Positions 7,076 through 16,877 of a stretch of DNA of 23,835 nucleotides are shown here, piece after piece. The notes beneath the pieces were generated by a model. It was not told where the DNA came from, made no database searches, and worked only from the letters and a program-made list of their open reading frames with translations. The stretch comes from JBBQDZ01 sp038320185 (lineage in GTDB: Bacteria; Actinomycetota; Thermoleophilia; Gaiellales; Gaiellaceae): positions 1-23,835 of the forward strand of contig JBBQDZ010000013.1 of NCBI GenBank assembly GCA_038320185.1, in the 5' to 3' direction. Every line of letters begins with the position of its first letter. Position 1 is the first letter of the stretch. The position numbers and the translations under genes are program-made.

Positions 7076-8442
7076 GTGACGCTAGTGCTGGCGCTCGACG
7101 TGGGGACATCCTCGGTTCGCGCGCGGGTGTACGACGAACGGGGCGGTCACGTCGAGGGGGTCGAGGCCCAGACGCGCTACGAGGTCACCCACGGCCACGA
7201 CGGTCGCGCGGAGTTCGACCCCGACCATCTCGTCGAGGCGACCCGGGCGGCGCTCGCGGACGCGCTCGCGGCGGCCGGCGGCCCCGTTGCGGCTGTCGGG
7301 ACCTCCTGTTTCTGGCACAGCCTCGTCCCGGTCGACCGCCGCGGCCGCGCAATCGGGCCTCTCCTCACCTGGCGCGACCTGCGCTCGGCTTCCGCAGCCG
7401 AGGCTCTCGCGCGAGCGCTCGACGCCGAGGCGGTGCACGCCCGGACGGGCTGCGTCCTCCACCCGAGCTACTGGCCGGCGAAGCTCGCCTGGCTCGCGCG
7501 GGAGGAGCCCGAGACGTTTCGCACCGCAGCGCGCTTTCTCTCCTTCTCCGACTACCTCTACGGGCAGCTCACGGGCGATGCTCGCACAAGCCTTTCGATG
7601 GCATCGGGCACCGGCCTCCTCGATATCTCCGGGGCCTCCTGGGACGAGGAACTCCTCGACACGCTCGGGCTCGCGCCGGAGCGCCTGCCCGAGATCACCG
7701 ACGAGCCGGCCGGCGAAACGACGCCGTGGTTCCCCGCGCTTGGCGACGGGGCCTGCTCGAACGCCGGCGCCGGCTGCCTCACCGCCGATCGCGCTGCGCT
7801 GATGATCGGCACCTCCGGCGCCTACCGCGTCGTCCGTGAGGCCCGGGATGCGCAGCCTCGCCCGGGCCTCTTCCTCTACAGCCTGGACGCCGAACGGGTA
7901 GTCGAGGGGGGCGCTCTCTCCGACGGCGGCAACCTCTACGCCTGGCTGGAGCAGACGCTGAAGCTCCGGGCCGCACCCGACCTCGATGCCGCCGAGCCGG
8001 ACGCTCATGGGCTCACCTTCCTGACGCTGCTCGGAGGTGAGCGCAGCCCCGGCTGGCACCCGCGTGCGCGAGGAGCGATCGCCGGGCTCACCTTCGACAC
8101 GACCCCCGAGGACCTGCTCCAGGCGGGGCTGGAAGGCGTGACATACCGCTTCGCAGCCCTTGCCGAGCGGCTGCCGGAGGTGCGTGAGGTGGTGGCGACG
8201 GGACACGCGCTCTTCGTCGACCACGCCTGGGTCCAGATCCTGGCCGACGTCCTCGAGCGCCCGATCGTTCTCTCGGAGGTCGACGAAGCCTCCGCCCGGG
8301 GCGCAGCGGCGCTCGTGCTGGAGCGCCTCGGGCTCGAAGCCGACCCGGCGCCGACAGGCGAGGTCTTCCAGCCGCGCACGGAGCGCTTCGAGGCGTATCG
8401 TTCGGCGCGGGAGCGCCAGCAAGACCTCTACCGGAGCGTGAC

Positions 8443-8446
<4 letters not shown>
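7076..8446 (+). CDS. FGGY-family carbohydrate kinase, gluconokinase-like
   Basis: A 456-residue sugar kinase. The N-terminal phosphate-binding loop is LALDVGTSSVRARVYD (residues 4-19). The second domain has GDGACSN with the likely catalytic base D224, followed by ALMIGTSGAYRVV. This GDGA...GTSGA.R arrangement is what FGGY gluconokinases show, while xylulokinases usually have GGGDN at this place. The substrate-side motif is TWRDLRS rather than the common WAD-x-RS, so the sugar is not certain. Gluconate phosphorylation would supply 6-phosphogluconate directly to the Gnd enzyme encoded downstream, which fits the cluster. The GTG start is used, and the stop overlaps the transketolase start (GTGA). 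Another FGGY substrate, such as xylulose or ribulose, remains possible. Confidence 0.8.
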
Positions 8447-10449
<2,003 letters not shown>

Positions 10450-10774
10450 GTCAGTCTCGCGGCGCGCTCTTTCGCCCTCCGCTCGCTGCCGGAAGCGCCG
10501 GTCAGCGGGGCCAGACGTGCCGCGGTGAGCGGCCCTCTGGGGCTGCTGGGCCTCGGGCTCCTCTACCTGAGCCTTACGCGCTGGGCAGGGCCTGCGTCGC
10601 GGACCTCGCGCTTCTTCGGGATCAGTCTCGCGAAGCTCTTCCTCTTACGACCTTGCCTTCCTGAGCTCGGTCGCGCAGCCGCTGTCGTTCCTCGCGGTCG
10701 GCGCAGTGCTCCTGCTCGGCGGGTTCTTCTACCAGCGGCTGGTGGTCGGCGCGGCGGAAGAAGCCGTCACCTAG
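10450..10774 (+). pseudogene. Frameshifted remnant of a DUF2339 membrane protein C-terminus
   Basis: The 335-base gap between tkt and rpiB carries protein-like sequence in two successive frames. Frame 1 (from about 10519) reads GPLGLLGLGLLYLSLTR and then FFGISLAKLFL up to about 10645. The next frame continues YDLAFLSSVAQPLSFLAVGA and LLLGGFFYQRLV to a TAG at 10772-10774. Joined, this matches the last helices of DUF2339 proteins (a K-x-F-x-YDL-x-x-L segment, then SFL-x-x-G and a closing YQRL). One extra base near 10645 would explain the break. The N-terminal several hundred residues of the family are absent, so this is a decayed fragment rather than a simple frameshift. A sequencing error could account for the frameshift but not for the truncation. 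Confidence 0.6.
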
Positions 10775-10777
10775 GCT
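10772..10777 (+). promoter_or_regulatory. Possible -10 box for rpiB (leaderless)
   Basis: TAGGCT fits TANNNT and ends 7 bases before the rpiB ATG at 10785. Its first three bases are also the stop codon of the DUF2339 remnant. If it is active, rpiB and the genes after it form a transcription unit separate from the kinase and transketolase genes. Confidence 0.35.
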
Positions 10778-10784
10778 TCGAGCC

Positions 10785-11237
10785 ATGCGGGTCGCCGTCG
10801 CCTTCGACCACCGCGGGGTGAAGCTCCGCGAGCGGGTAATGCGAGAGTTGCGGACGCTCGGGCACGAGCTGCTCGACCTCGGCGCCGACGCGCCGGAGCC
10901 GCGGGTCGACTACCCCGACAAGGCCCGAGAGCTCGGCGAAGCCGTCCTCTCCGGCGACGCCGAACGTGGCGTGCTTGTCTGCGGGTCGGGCGTCGGTGCC
11001 TCGGTCGCGGCTTGCAAGCTGCCCGGGATCCGCGCGGCGATCTGCCACGACGCGTACTCCGCTCATCAGGGCGTAGAGCACGACGACATGAACGTCCTGT
11101 GCCTCGGCTCGGAGATCGTCGGGGAAGAACTTGCGGCTGAGCTCGTTAGGACCTTCGTGAGTGCGAAGTTCGGCGGCGGCGAGCGGTATGAGCGCCGCCT
11201 GCGGAAGATCGAGGAAATGGAGCGCGCGCATGCCTGA
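10785..11237 (+). CDS. rpiB: Ribose-5-phosphate isomerase B (RpiB/LacAB family)
   Basis: A 150-residue isomerase that interconverts ribose-5-phosphate and ribulose-5-phosphate. The family features are clear: VAFDHRGVKLRE at the N-terminus, and the catalytic Cys at residue 66 within VCGSGVGASVAACK. HDAYSAHQGVEHDDMNVLCLG follows, giving the phosphate and ring-opening residues. The length is typical (about 150). Actinobacterial RpiB often uses Glu rather than Cys as base, so the Cys at the canonical position is worth noting. Its last 8 bases overlap the transaldolase start. Its ATG follows a TANNNT box and the remnant gene. Confidence 0.93.
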   Translation: MRVAVAFDHRGVKLRERVMRELRTLGHELLDLGADAPEPRVDYPDKARELGEAVLSGDAERGVLVCGSGVGASVAACKLPGIRAAICHDAYSAHQGVEHDDMNVLCLGSEIVGEELAAELVRTFVSAKFGGGERYERRLRKIEEMERAHA

Positions 11238-12345
11238 GAAGAGCCGTCTGCACAAGCTGTCCGACAAGGGTCAGAGCGTCTGGATCGATTACCTCTCGCG
11301 CGACCTCGTCCACGGCGGCGAGCTCGAGCGGATGATGCGGGAGGACGCCGTCGTCGGCGTCACCTCGAACCCGACCATCTTCCAGAAGGCGATCTCGCAG
11401 GGGGATGCCTACGACGAGCAGCTCCAGGAGTGCGTGGCGGAGGATCTCGACGCGAGGGACACCTTCTTCCGGCTCGCCGAACGGGACGTCAGCGACGCCT
11501 GCGACCTGCTGCGCAAGGTCTGGGACAAGGGCAAGGGCCAGGACGGGTACGTCTCGATCGAGGTCGACCCCGATCTCGCCTACGACACCGAGGCAACCTT
11601 CGAGCAGGCGATGCGCCTGCACGCCGAGATCGACAAGCCGAACCTCTTCGTCAAGATTCCGGCGACCGCGCCGGGCCTGCCGGCCATCGAGGACGCGATC
11701 GCGGCCGGCCGCTCGATCAACATCACGCTGATCTTCTCGCTGTCGCGCTACGCGGCCGTGGTGGAGGCTTACCTGCGCGGGCTCGAGCGCCTGGTCGCGG
11801 GTGGCGGTGACCCCTCGAAGGTCGCCTCCGTCGCGAGCTTCTTCGTCTCGCGTGTGGACACGGAGGCCGACAAGCGACTCGAGGCGATCGGAACGAAGAA
11901 GGCGCTCGCGCTGCGCGGCAAGCTCGCGATCGCGAACGCAAAGCTTGCCTACGAGCACTACCGGCAGGCGTTCTCCGGCGAGCGCTGGGAGTATCTGGCC
12001 TCGAAGGGCGCGACGAGGCAGCGCTGTCTCTGGGCGTCGACCTCGACGAAGAACCCGGAGTACCGCGACGTCCTGTACGTCGAGGAGCTGATTGGTCCGG
12101 AGACCGTCGACACGATGCCGCAGGAGACGATCGAGGCCTTCCAGGACCACGGCCGGGTGGCGGCGACGCTCGGGCGGGGAGTCGAGGAGGCTCACGCGCT
12201 GCTCGGCGAGCTCGCGAAGGTCGGCATCGAGTACGACGACGTCGTCGACACGCTCGAGGCGGAGGGGGTTCAGAAGTTCTCGGACTCGTTCGCCGAGATG
12301 ATCGAGGGCATCCGCGAGAAGCGGGGAGCTCTCGTCTCGGCCTGA
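11230..12345 (+). CDS. tal: Transaldolase
   Basis: A 371-residue enzyme that transfers a dihydroxyacetone unit between sugar phosphates in the non-oxidative pentose phosphate pathway. The Schiff-base lysine is K142 in NLFVKIPATAPGLPAI. Other conserved stretches are GVTSNPTIFQKAI near the N-terminus, NITLIFSLSRY, ASFFVSRVD and WASTSTKNPEY. The length (about 370) matches the actinobacterial and cyanobacterial type rather than the short 220-residue TalC type. I chose the ATG at 11230 because it begins the family's usual N-terminus. The frame is open upstream inside rpiB, without homology. It is followed after 72 bases by pgi, a pair that is fused into one protein in some bacteria. Confidence 0.95.
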   Translation: MPEKSRLHKLSDKGQSVWIDYLSRDLVHGGELERMMREDAVVGVTSNPTIFQKAISQGDAYDEQLQECVAEDLDARDTFFRLAERDVSDACDLLRKVWDKGKGQDGYVSIEVDPDLAYDTEATFEQAMRLHAEIDKPNLFVKIPATAPGLPAIEDAIAAGRSINITLIFSLSRYAAVVEAYLRGLERLVAGGGDPSKVASVASFFVSRVDTEADKRLEAIGTKKALALRGKLAIANAKLAYEHYRQAFSGERWEYLASKGATRQRCLWASTSTKNPEYRDVLYVEELIGPETVDTMPQETIEAFQDHGRVAATLGRGVEEAHALLGELAKVGIEYDDVVDTLEAEGVQKFSDSFAEMIEGIREKRGALVSA

Positions 12346-12417
12346 GCGACCCTTTGCGCGCCGAGAGCTTACGATCGTCGTCGTGACTCGGCGAGACAAT
12401 GGCGCGACGAGGCGGGT

Positions 12418-13776
12418 GTGAACGAACACCAGCAGCTCGTCGAGCGGATCTGGGAGCGCGACCCGACCGTCTGGACCGGCCATGACGAGGCGAAGTGGCT
12501 CGGCTGGCTCGACGAGCCGCTGCGCATGCTCGAGCGCGCGGAGGAGCTCGGGCGATTCGCCGAGCAGGTGCGCCGCGACTTTGCGGCCGTGATCGTCATG
12601 GGCATGGGCGGCTCGAGCCTTGCGCCCGAGGTGCTGCGGCGGAGCTTCGGCGGCGACTACCTTCAGGTGCTCGACACGACGCACCCGCAGGCGATCCGCC
12701 GGGTCGCGGAGGAGCACGACCTCGCGCGGACGTTCTTCGTTGCCTCCTCGAAGTCCGGAACGACCCTCGAGACGCGCTCGCACCTGGACTTCTTCTGGGC
12801 GCGGTCCGGCAAGCGCGGCGAGCAGTTCGCGGTGGTCACCGACCCCGGATCGGCGCTCGAGCAGCTCGCGCGCGAGCGCGGCTTCCGCGCCGTCTTCGCA
12901 GGCGAGCCCACGATCGGTGGGCGCTATTCGGCGCTCTCTGCCTTCGGGCTCGTCCCGGCGGCTCTCTCCGGCGTAGACGTACGGCGGCTGCTCGAGCGGG
13001 CGAACGAGATGGCGGAGCGCTGCCGGGGCGGCGACAACCCGGGGCTCGAGCTCGGCCTCGCGCTCGGCCGCGGCTGGCAGGAGGGTCGCGACAAGGTCTG
13101 CATCAACCCGAACCCGGGCGACTTCGGTCTCTGGGCGGAGCAGCTGCTTGCCGAGTCGACGGGGAAGGAGGGTAAGGGGCTCGTCCCGGCACCGGGCGAG
13201 AACCCGAAGGGGCGTGACCGCCAGGCCGCCGAGGTTCGGATCGGCGACCCGTACGACCTCGGGCGCGAGTTCTTCCGGTGGGAGTTCGCGACGGCCGTCG
13301 CCGGGTCGATCATCGGCATCAATCCGTTCGACCAGCCAAACGTCCAGGCGGCCAAGGACCGCACGAGCGCGCTGCTCCAGGGAGGGACAGTCCCTCGGAT
13401 AGGGCCGGAGGGGACGGTGGAGGAGCTGCTCGCGCAGGCGCGGCCGGGCGACTACGTCTGCATCCAGGCTTTCGTCGACCCGGCGCGGGAGCAGGAGCTC
13501 GAGCCGCTGCTCGCCCAGGCCCGCGAGACCGGCTGTGTCGTCACGCACGGCCTCGGCCCGCGCTACCTGCACTCGACGGGGCAGCTCCACAAGGGCGGGC
13601 CGCCCACGGGGCTCTTCCTCCAGGTCGTCGACGAGCCGGGCGAGGAGCTCCCGATCCCGGGACAGCGTTTCGGCTTCGCGGAGCTCATCCGAGCCCAGGC
13701 CGCCGGCGACTACGCCGCATTGAAAGAGCGCGGCCGGCGGGTCGCGCGCATCCAACTCGAGGAGGTTCGGACGTGA
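12418..13776 (+). CDS. pgi: Phosphoglucose isomerase (short type)
   Basis: A 452-residue isomerase interconverting glucose-6-phosphate and fructose-6-phosphate. Visible motifs are VIVMGMGGSSLAPEVL, the phosphate-binding SSKSGTT at 110-116, the catalytic Glu region WAEQLLAESTGKEGKG (E241), and the late QLHKGG with H391 and K392. It is about 100 residues shorter than the classical 540-residue enzyme and resembles the Pgi half of transaldolase-Pgi fusions. A GTG start is used, with GAGG five bases upstream. The stop overlaps the gnd start (GTGA). The preceding gap is 72 bases. It links glycolysis to the zwf/gnd branch encoded here. Confidence 0.92.
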   Translation: MNEHQQLVERIWERDPTVWTGHDEAKWLGWLDEPLRMLERAEELGRFAEQVRRDFAAVIVMGMGGSSLAPEVLRRSFGGDYLQVLDTTHPQAIRRVAEEHDLARTFFVASSKSGTTLETRSHLDFFWARSGKRGEQFAVVTDPGSALEQLARERGFRAVFAGEPTIGGRYSALSAFGLVPAALSGVDVRRLLERANEMAERCRGGDNPGLELGLALGRGWQEGRDKVCINPNPGDFGLWAEQLLAESTGKEGKGLVPAPGENPKGRDRQAAEVRIGDPYDLGREFFRWEFATAVAGSIIGINPFDQPNVQAAKDRTSALLQGGTVPRIGPEGTVEELLAQARPGDYVCIQAFVDPAREQELEPLLAQARETGCVVTHGLGPRYLHSTGQLHKGGPPTGLFLQVVDEPGEELPIPGQRFGFAELIRAQAAGDYAALKERGRRVARIQLEEVRT

Positions 13777-14642
13777 AGCTCGGAATGGTCGGCCTCGGAC
13801 GCATGGGTGCCGGGATGACGGAGCGCCTGCGTCGTGACGGGCACGAGATCATGACCTTCGACCCGCAGGTCGAGTCGACTGCGAGCTCCCTCGCGGACCT
13901 GGCCGGGCAGCTCGAGGCGCCGCGGGCGGTCTGGCTGATGATCCCAGCCGGGAAGATCACCGAGGACGCCTTCCGGCAGCTGCTCGGCATCCTCGAGGCC
14001 GGCGATGCGATCGTCGACGGCGGCAACTCCAACTTCCGCGACTCGCAGCGGCGCCACGGCGAGGCCGCCGCGAAGCAGATCCACTTCGTCGACGCCGGCG
14101 TCTCAGGAGGGGTCTGGGGCCTCGAGAACGGCTTCTGCCTGATGGTCGGCGGCGACGACGAGCCGGTGCAGCGGCTGGAGCCGATCTTCCGCTCGCTGGC
14201 GCCGACGGACGGCTACGCGCACACCGGCGCCTCAGGCGCAGGCCACTTCGTGAAGATGGTCCACAACGGGATCGAGTACGGCCTGATGCAGTCCTACGCG
14301 GAGGGTTTCGAGGTGATGCGCGCCTCGGAGTTCGGTCTCGACCTGAAGGACATCGCCGGCATCTGGCGCTACGGGTCGGTCGTCCGGAGCTGGCTCCTCG
14401 AGCTGCTCTACGACGCGTTCGAGCAGGAGGGCGGCGACCTGCCGCACATCAAGGGCTACGTCGAGGACTCGGGCGAGGGTCGCTGGACGGTCTTCGAGGC
14501 GATCAACGAGAGCGTTCCCGCGCCGGTGATCACGGCTTCGCTCTTCGCGCGCTTCGCCTCCCGCCAGGACGAGTCCTTCGCCGCCAAGGTGAACGCAGCG
14601 CTTCGCAACCAGTTCGGCGGCCACGCCGTGAAGACCGAGTGA
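13773..14642 (+). CDS. gnd: 6-Phosphogluconate dehydrogenase, decarboxylating, short NAD-type
   Basis: A 289-residue enzyme that oxidises and decarboxylates 6-phosphogluconate to ribulose-5-phosphate. The Rossmann start is KLGMVGLGRMGAGM. The next strand ends in MTFDPQVE, with an Asp where NADP-specific enzymes have Asn-Arg, so NAD is the likely cofactor (inference). The substrate motif DAGVSGGVWGLENG and catalytic Lys161 (GHFVKMVHNGIEYG) are present. The length near 290-300 marks the short (GntZ/YqeC-like) class rather than the 470-residue class. I chose the GTG at 13773 because it overlaps the pgi stop and starts the Rossmann fold exactly. The stop overlaps the acetyltransferase start. Confidence 0.94.
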   Translation: MKLGMVGLGRMGAGMTERLRRDGHEIMTFDPQVESTASSLADLAGQLEAPRAVWLMIPAGKITEDAFRQLLGILEAGDAIVDGGNSNFRDSQRRHGEAAAKQIHFVDAGVSGGVWGLENGFCLMVGGDDEPVQRLEPIFRSLAPTDGYAHTGASGAGHFVKMVHNGIEYGLMQSYAEGFEVMRASEFGLDLKDIAGIWRYGSVVRSWLLELLYDAFEQEGGDLPHIKGYVEDSGEGRWTVFEAINESVPAPVITASLFARFASRQDESFAAKVNAALRNQFGGHAVKTE

Positions 14643-15184
14643 CCGCGACGGCGCGCAGCGAGCGCGAGCTGATGCTCGTCGGCGAGCTGTACGACCCGAC
14701 CGATCCCGAGCTGCGGGCGGCGGCGCAGCGAGCGCAGCGGCTCCTGCGACGCTTCAACGACGGCGACGTGGACGTGCTGCACGAGCTGCTGGCCTCGCTC
14801 GGCGAGGGCGCGACGGTCGTGGCGCCCTTCTTCTGCGACTACGGCTCCAACATCGAGATCGGCGCGCGCACGTTCGTCAACACGAACTGCGTCGTCCTCG
14901 ATAGCAACCGCGTGATGATCGGCGACGACGTCATGCTCGGCCCTGCCGTGCAGGTGTATGCCGCCACGCACCCGCTCGACCCCGAGCTCCGGATCTCCGG
15001 CCGAGAGTACGGCGTCCCGGTCGAGATCCGCGACCGAGCCTGGATCGGAGGTGGCGCGATTCTCGGTCCGGGCGTCACCGTCGGCGAGGGCGCGACCGTC
15101 GGCGCAGGCGCGGTCGTCATCCGCGACATCCCCCCGCGGGTCGTCGTCGCCGGCAATCCCGCTCGAGTCATCCGGGAGCTCTAG
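14639..15184 (+). CDS. Hexapeptide-repeat acetyltransferase (maltose/galactoside O-acetyltransferase type)
   Basis: A 181-residue left-handed beta-helix protein. An N-terminal helical region (about 1-55, ELMLVGELYDPTDPEL) matches the maltose acetyltransferase (Mac) domain. It is followed by hexapeptide coils (IEIGARTFVNTNCVVLDS, VMIGDDVMLGP) with the catalytic His111 in AATHPLD, and later coils (AWIGGGAILGPGVTVGEGATVGAGAVV) with the terminal VVAGNPARVI loop that binds acetyl-CoA. Such enzymes acetylate sugar hydroxyls. The true acceptor is unknown. It lies between gnd and zwf, overlapping gnd by 4 bases and ending 3 bases before zwf. This is an odd place for a sugar acetyltransferase, where a lactonase gene might be expected. 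Confidence 0.88.
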   Translation: MTATARSERELMLVGELYDPTDPELRAAAQRAQRLLRRFNDGDVDVLHELLASLGEGATVVAPFFCDYGSNIEIGARTFVNTNCVVLDSNRVMIGDDVMLGPAVQVYAATHPLDPELRISGREYGVPVEIRDRAWIGGGAILGPGVTVGEGATVGAGAVVIRDIPPRVVVAGNPARVIREL

Positions 15185-15187
15185 CTC

Positions 15188-16720
15188 GTGACTGCTACCT
15201 CCAAGCCCGCGCCCGTCGCACCGTCCGAGAATCCACTCCTTGAAGGGCTGCGGATCCGGCGGACGCCGGAGCCCTGCACGCTTGTCATCTTCGGGGCCTC
15301 CGGCGACCTGACCCAGCGCAAGCTTTTCCCCGCGATCTACTCGCTCGCCTACCGGCGCCTCCTTCCCGAGCACTTCGCCGTCGTCGGCGTCGCCCGCACC
15401 GAGGAGACCGACGACGAGTTCCGGAAGCGGATGGAGGAGGCGGTCAAGGAGCACGCCCGCGACCCGTTCGCCAAGGAGGTGTGGAACGGGCTCGCCTCCG
15501 GCATGCGCTACGTCGGCATGGAGTTCGGGGACGACGGCGCCTGGGACACGCTGATCGAGACGCTGAATTCCCTCGACGCGGAGCACGGGACTCAGGGAAA
15601 CCGGGTCTACTACCTCGCGATTCCGCCGGGCGCGATCGCGACCCTCGTCGGCGAGCTCGGCCGCAGGCGCAGCACGGACGGCTGGGCGCGGCTCGTCATC
15701 GAGAAGCCGTTCGGTCGCGACCGGGCCTCGGCTCTGGCGCTGAACGAGGAGATCCACGAGCACTTCGAGGAGACCGAGATCTTCCGGATCGACCACTACC
15801 TCGGTAAGGAGACGGTCCAGAACATGCTCGCGCTGCGCTTCGCCAACGGCATCTTCGAGCCGATCTGGAACCGCCAGTTCGTCGACCACGTCGAGATCAC
15901 CGTCGCCGAGTCGATCGGCATCGAGAACCGAGCGGAGTTCTACGAGCAGGCGGGCGCCGTGCGCGACATCTTCCAGAACCACCTCCTCCAGCTCGTGACC
16001 CTGACCGCGATGGAGCCGCCGATCGACTTCACCGCCGACTCGGTGCGAAACGAGAAGGTGAAGGTGCTGCGCTCGATGCACACGCCCGGCCCGAAGAGCG
16101 TCGTCCGCGGCCAGTACGGCTCCGGGTACGTGGAGGGCCAGGAGGTGGCGGGCTACCGCCAGGAGCCCCGTGTGGACTCGCACTCGATGACGGAGACCTT
16201 CGTCGCTGCAAAGCTCTACGTTGACAACTGGCGCTGGGCGGATACCCCGTTCTACGTGCGCGCTGGCAAGCGGCTCGCGCGGCGCGAGACGACGATCGCG
16301 ATCCAGTTCAAGGGCGCGCCGCATCCACCCTTCGAGGAGCTCGCGGCGGAGGCGCTGAAGCCGAACGTCCTCATCGTCCACGTCCAGCCCGACGAGGGGA
16401 TCTCGCTGGCGATCGCGGCGAAGGTGCCGGGGCAGGGGATGACCCTTCGTACCGTGCACATGGACTTTCTCTACGGAAGCGCCTTCCGCACCGGGCTGCC
16501 GGAGGCCTACGAGCGGTTGATCCTCGACACGATGCTCGGCGACGCGACGCTCTTCACGCGCGCGGACGAGGTGGACGAACAGTGGGCGCTCGTCGACGCG
16601 ATCGTCGCGGCGTGGCAGCGCGACCGGCCCGCGTTTCCGAACTACGAGGCAGGGACGTGGGGGCCGCCCTCGGCGGACGACCTGCTTCGACGCGACGGCC
16701 GCTCCTGGCGGCGGCACTGA
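15188..16720 (+). CDS. zwf: Glucose-6-phosphate dehydrogenase
   Basis: A 510-residue enzyme that oxidises glucose-6-phosphate to 6-phosphogluconolactone, the entry of the oxidative pentose phosphate pathway. The NADP-binding fingerprint GASGDLTQRK is at residues 36-45. The substrate-binding signature RIDHYLGKE is at 200-208. VIEKPFGRD precedes it, and a conserved FQNHLLQ carries the active-site His. The length is normal (about 490-510). A GTG start follows the acetyltransferase stop by 3 bases, with GGGAG nine bases upstream. The product lactone has no lactonase gene in this window. Its partner protein OpcA is encoded next, after a repeat-bearing gap. Confidence 0.96.
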   Translation: MTATSKPAPVAPSENPLLEGLRIRRTPEPCTLVIFGASGDLTQRKLFPAIYSLAYRRLLPEHFAVVGVARTEETDDEFRKRMEEAVKEHARDPFAKEVWNGLASGMRYVGMEFGDDGAWDTLIETLNSLDAEHGTQGNRVYYLAIPPGAIATLVGELGRRRSTDGWARLVIEKPFGRDRASALALNEEIHEHFEETEIFRIDHYLGKETVQNMLALRFANGIFEPIWNRQFVDHVEITVAESIGIENRAEFYEQAGAVRDIFQNHLLQLVTLTAMEPPIDFTADSVRNEKVKVLRSMHTPGPKSVVRGQYGSGYVEGQEVAGYRQEPRVDSHSMTETFVAAKLYVDNWRWADTPFYVRAGKRLARRETTIAIQFKGAPHPPFEELAAEALKPNVLIVHVQPDEGISLAIAAKVPGQGMTLRTVHMDFLYGSAFRTGLPEAYERLILDTMLGDATLFTRADEVDEQWALVDAIVAAWQRDRPAFPNYEAGTWGPPSADDLLRRDGRSWRRH

Positions 16721-16877
16721 TGGCCGGACCTGTCCCGAGGGGCCGTGTCCGGAGGGGCCGTGTGCGGGGACAGACCCTGGACAGTGGCCATGAGGCAGCC
16801 GTCCTGCACGGTCGTGGCTGGGGACAGACCCTGGACAGTGGCCGTGGCGGAGGGGTCCGCGGGGGCCACGGCAGACG
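16721..16877. repeat. Intergenic direct repeats between zwf and opcA
   Basis: This 157-base gap holds two exact 24-base copies at 16766-16789 and 16820-16843, each containing GGGGACAGACCCTGG, spaced 54 bases apart. It also holds two exact 12-base copies (GAGGGGCCGTGT) at 16737-16748 and 16752-16763. CTGTCCC at 16730-16736 can pair with GGGACAG at 16767-16773. The structure looks like a small dispersed repeat family inserted in the operon. It could also fold as RNA and affect opcA expression. Confidence 0.7.

Noticed and set aside
11161..11229. Longer transaldolase start inside rpiB
   Set aside because: The extra 23 residues do not resemble the family. The ATG at 11230 begins the usual N-terminus and gives an 8-base overlap typical of this operon.
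12370..12375. TACGAT as a promoter for pgi
   Set aside because: No -35 fits at normal spacing, the distance to the GTG at 12418 does not follow the leaderless pattern, and the gene follows transaldolase closely in the operon.
11146..13755. Very long open frame on the minus strand (869 codons) across transaldolase and pgi
   Set aside because: It is opposite well-recognised enzymes, has low-complexity Arg/Leu/Asp-rich sequence with no motif, and is typical of antisense frames in high-GC DNA.
16766..16843. CRISPR array
   Set aside because: There are only two copies, no further spacers and no cas genes. The repeats are better described as a local or dispersed repeat.
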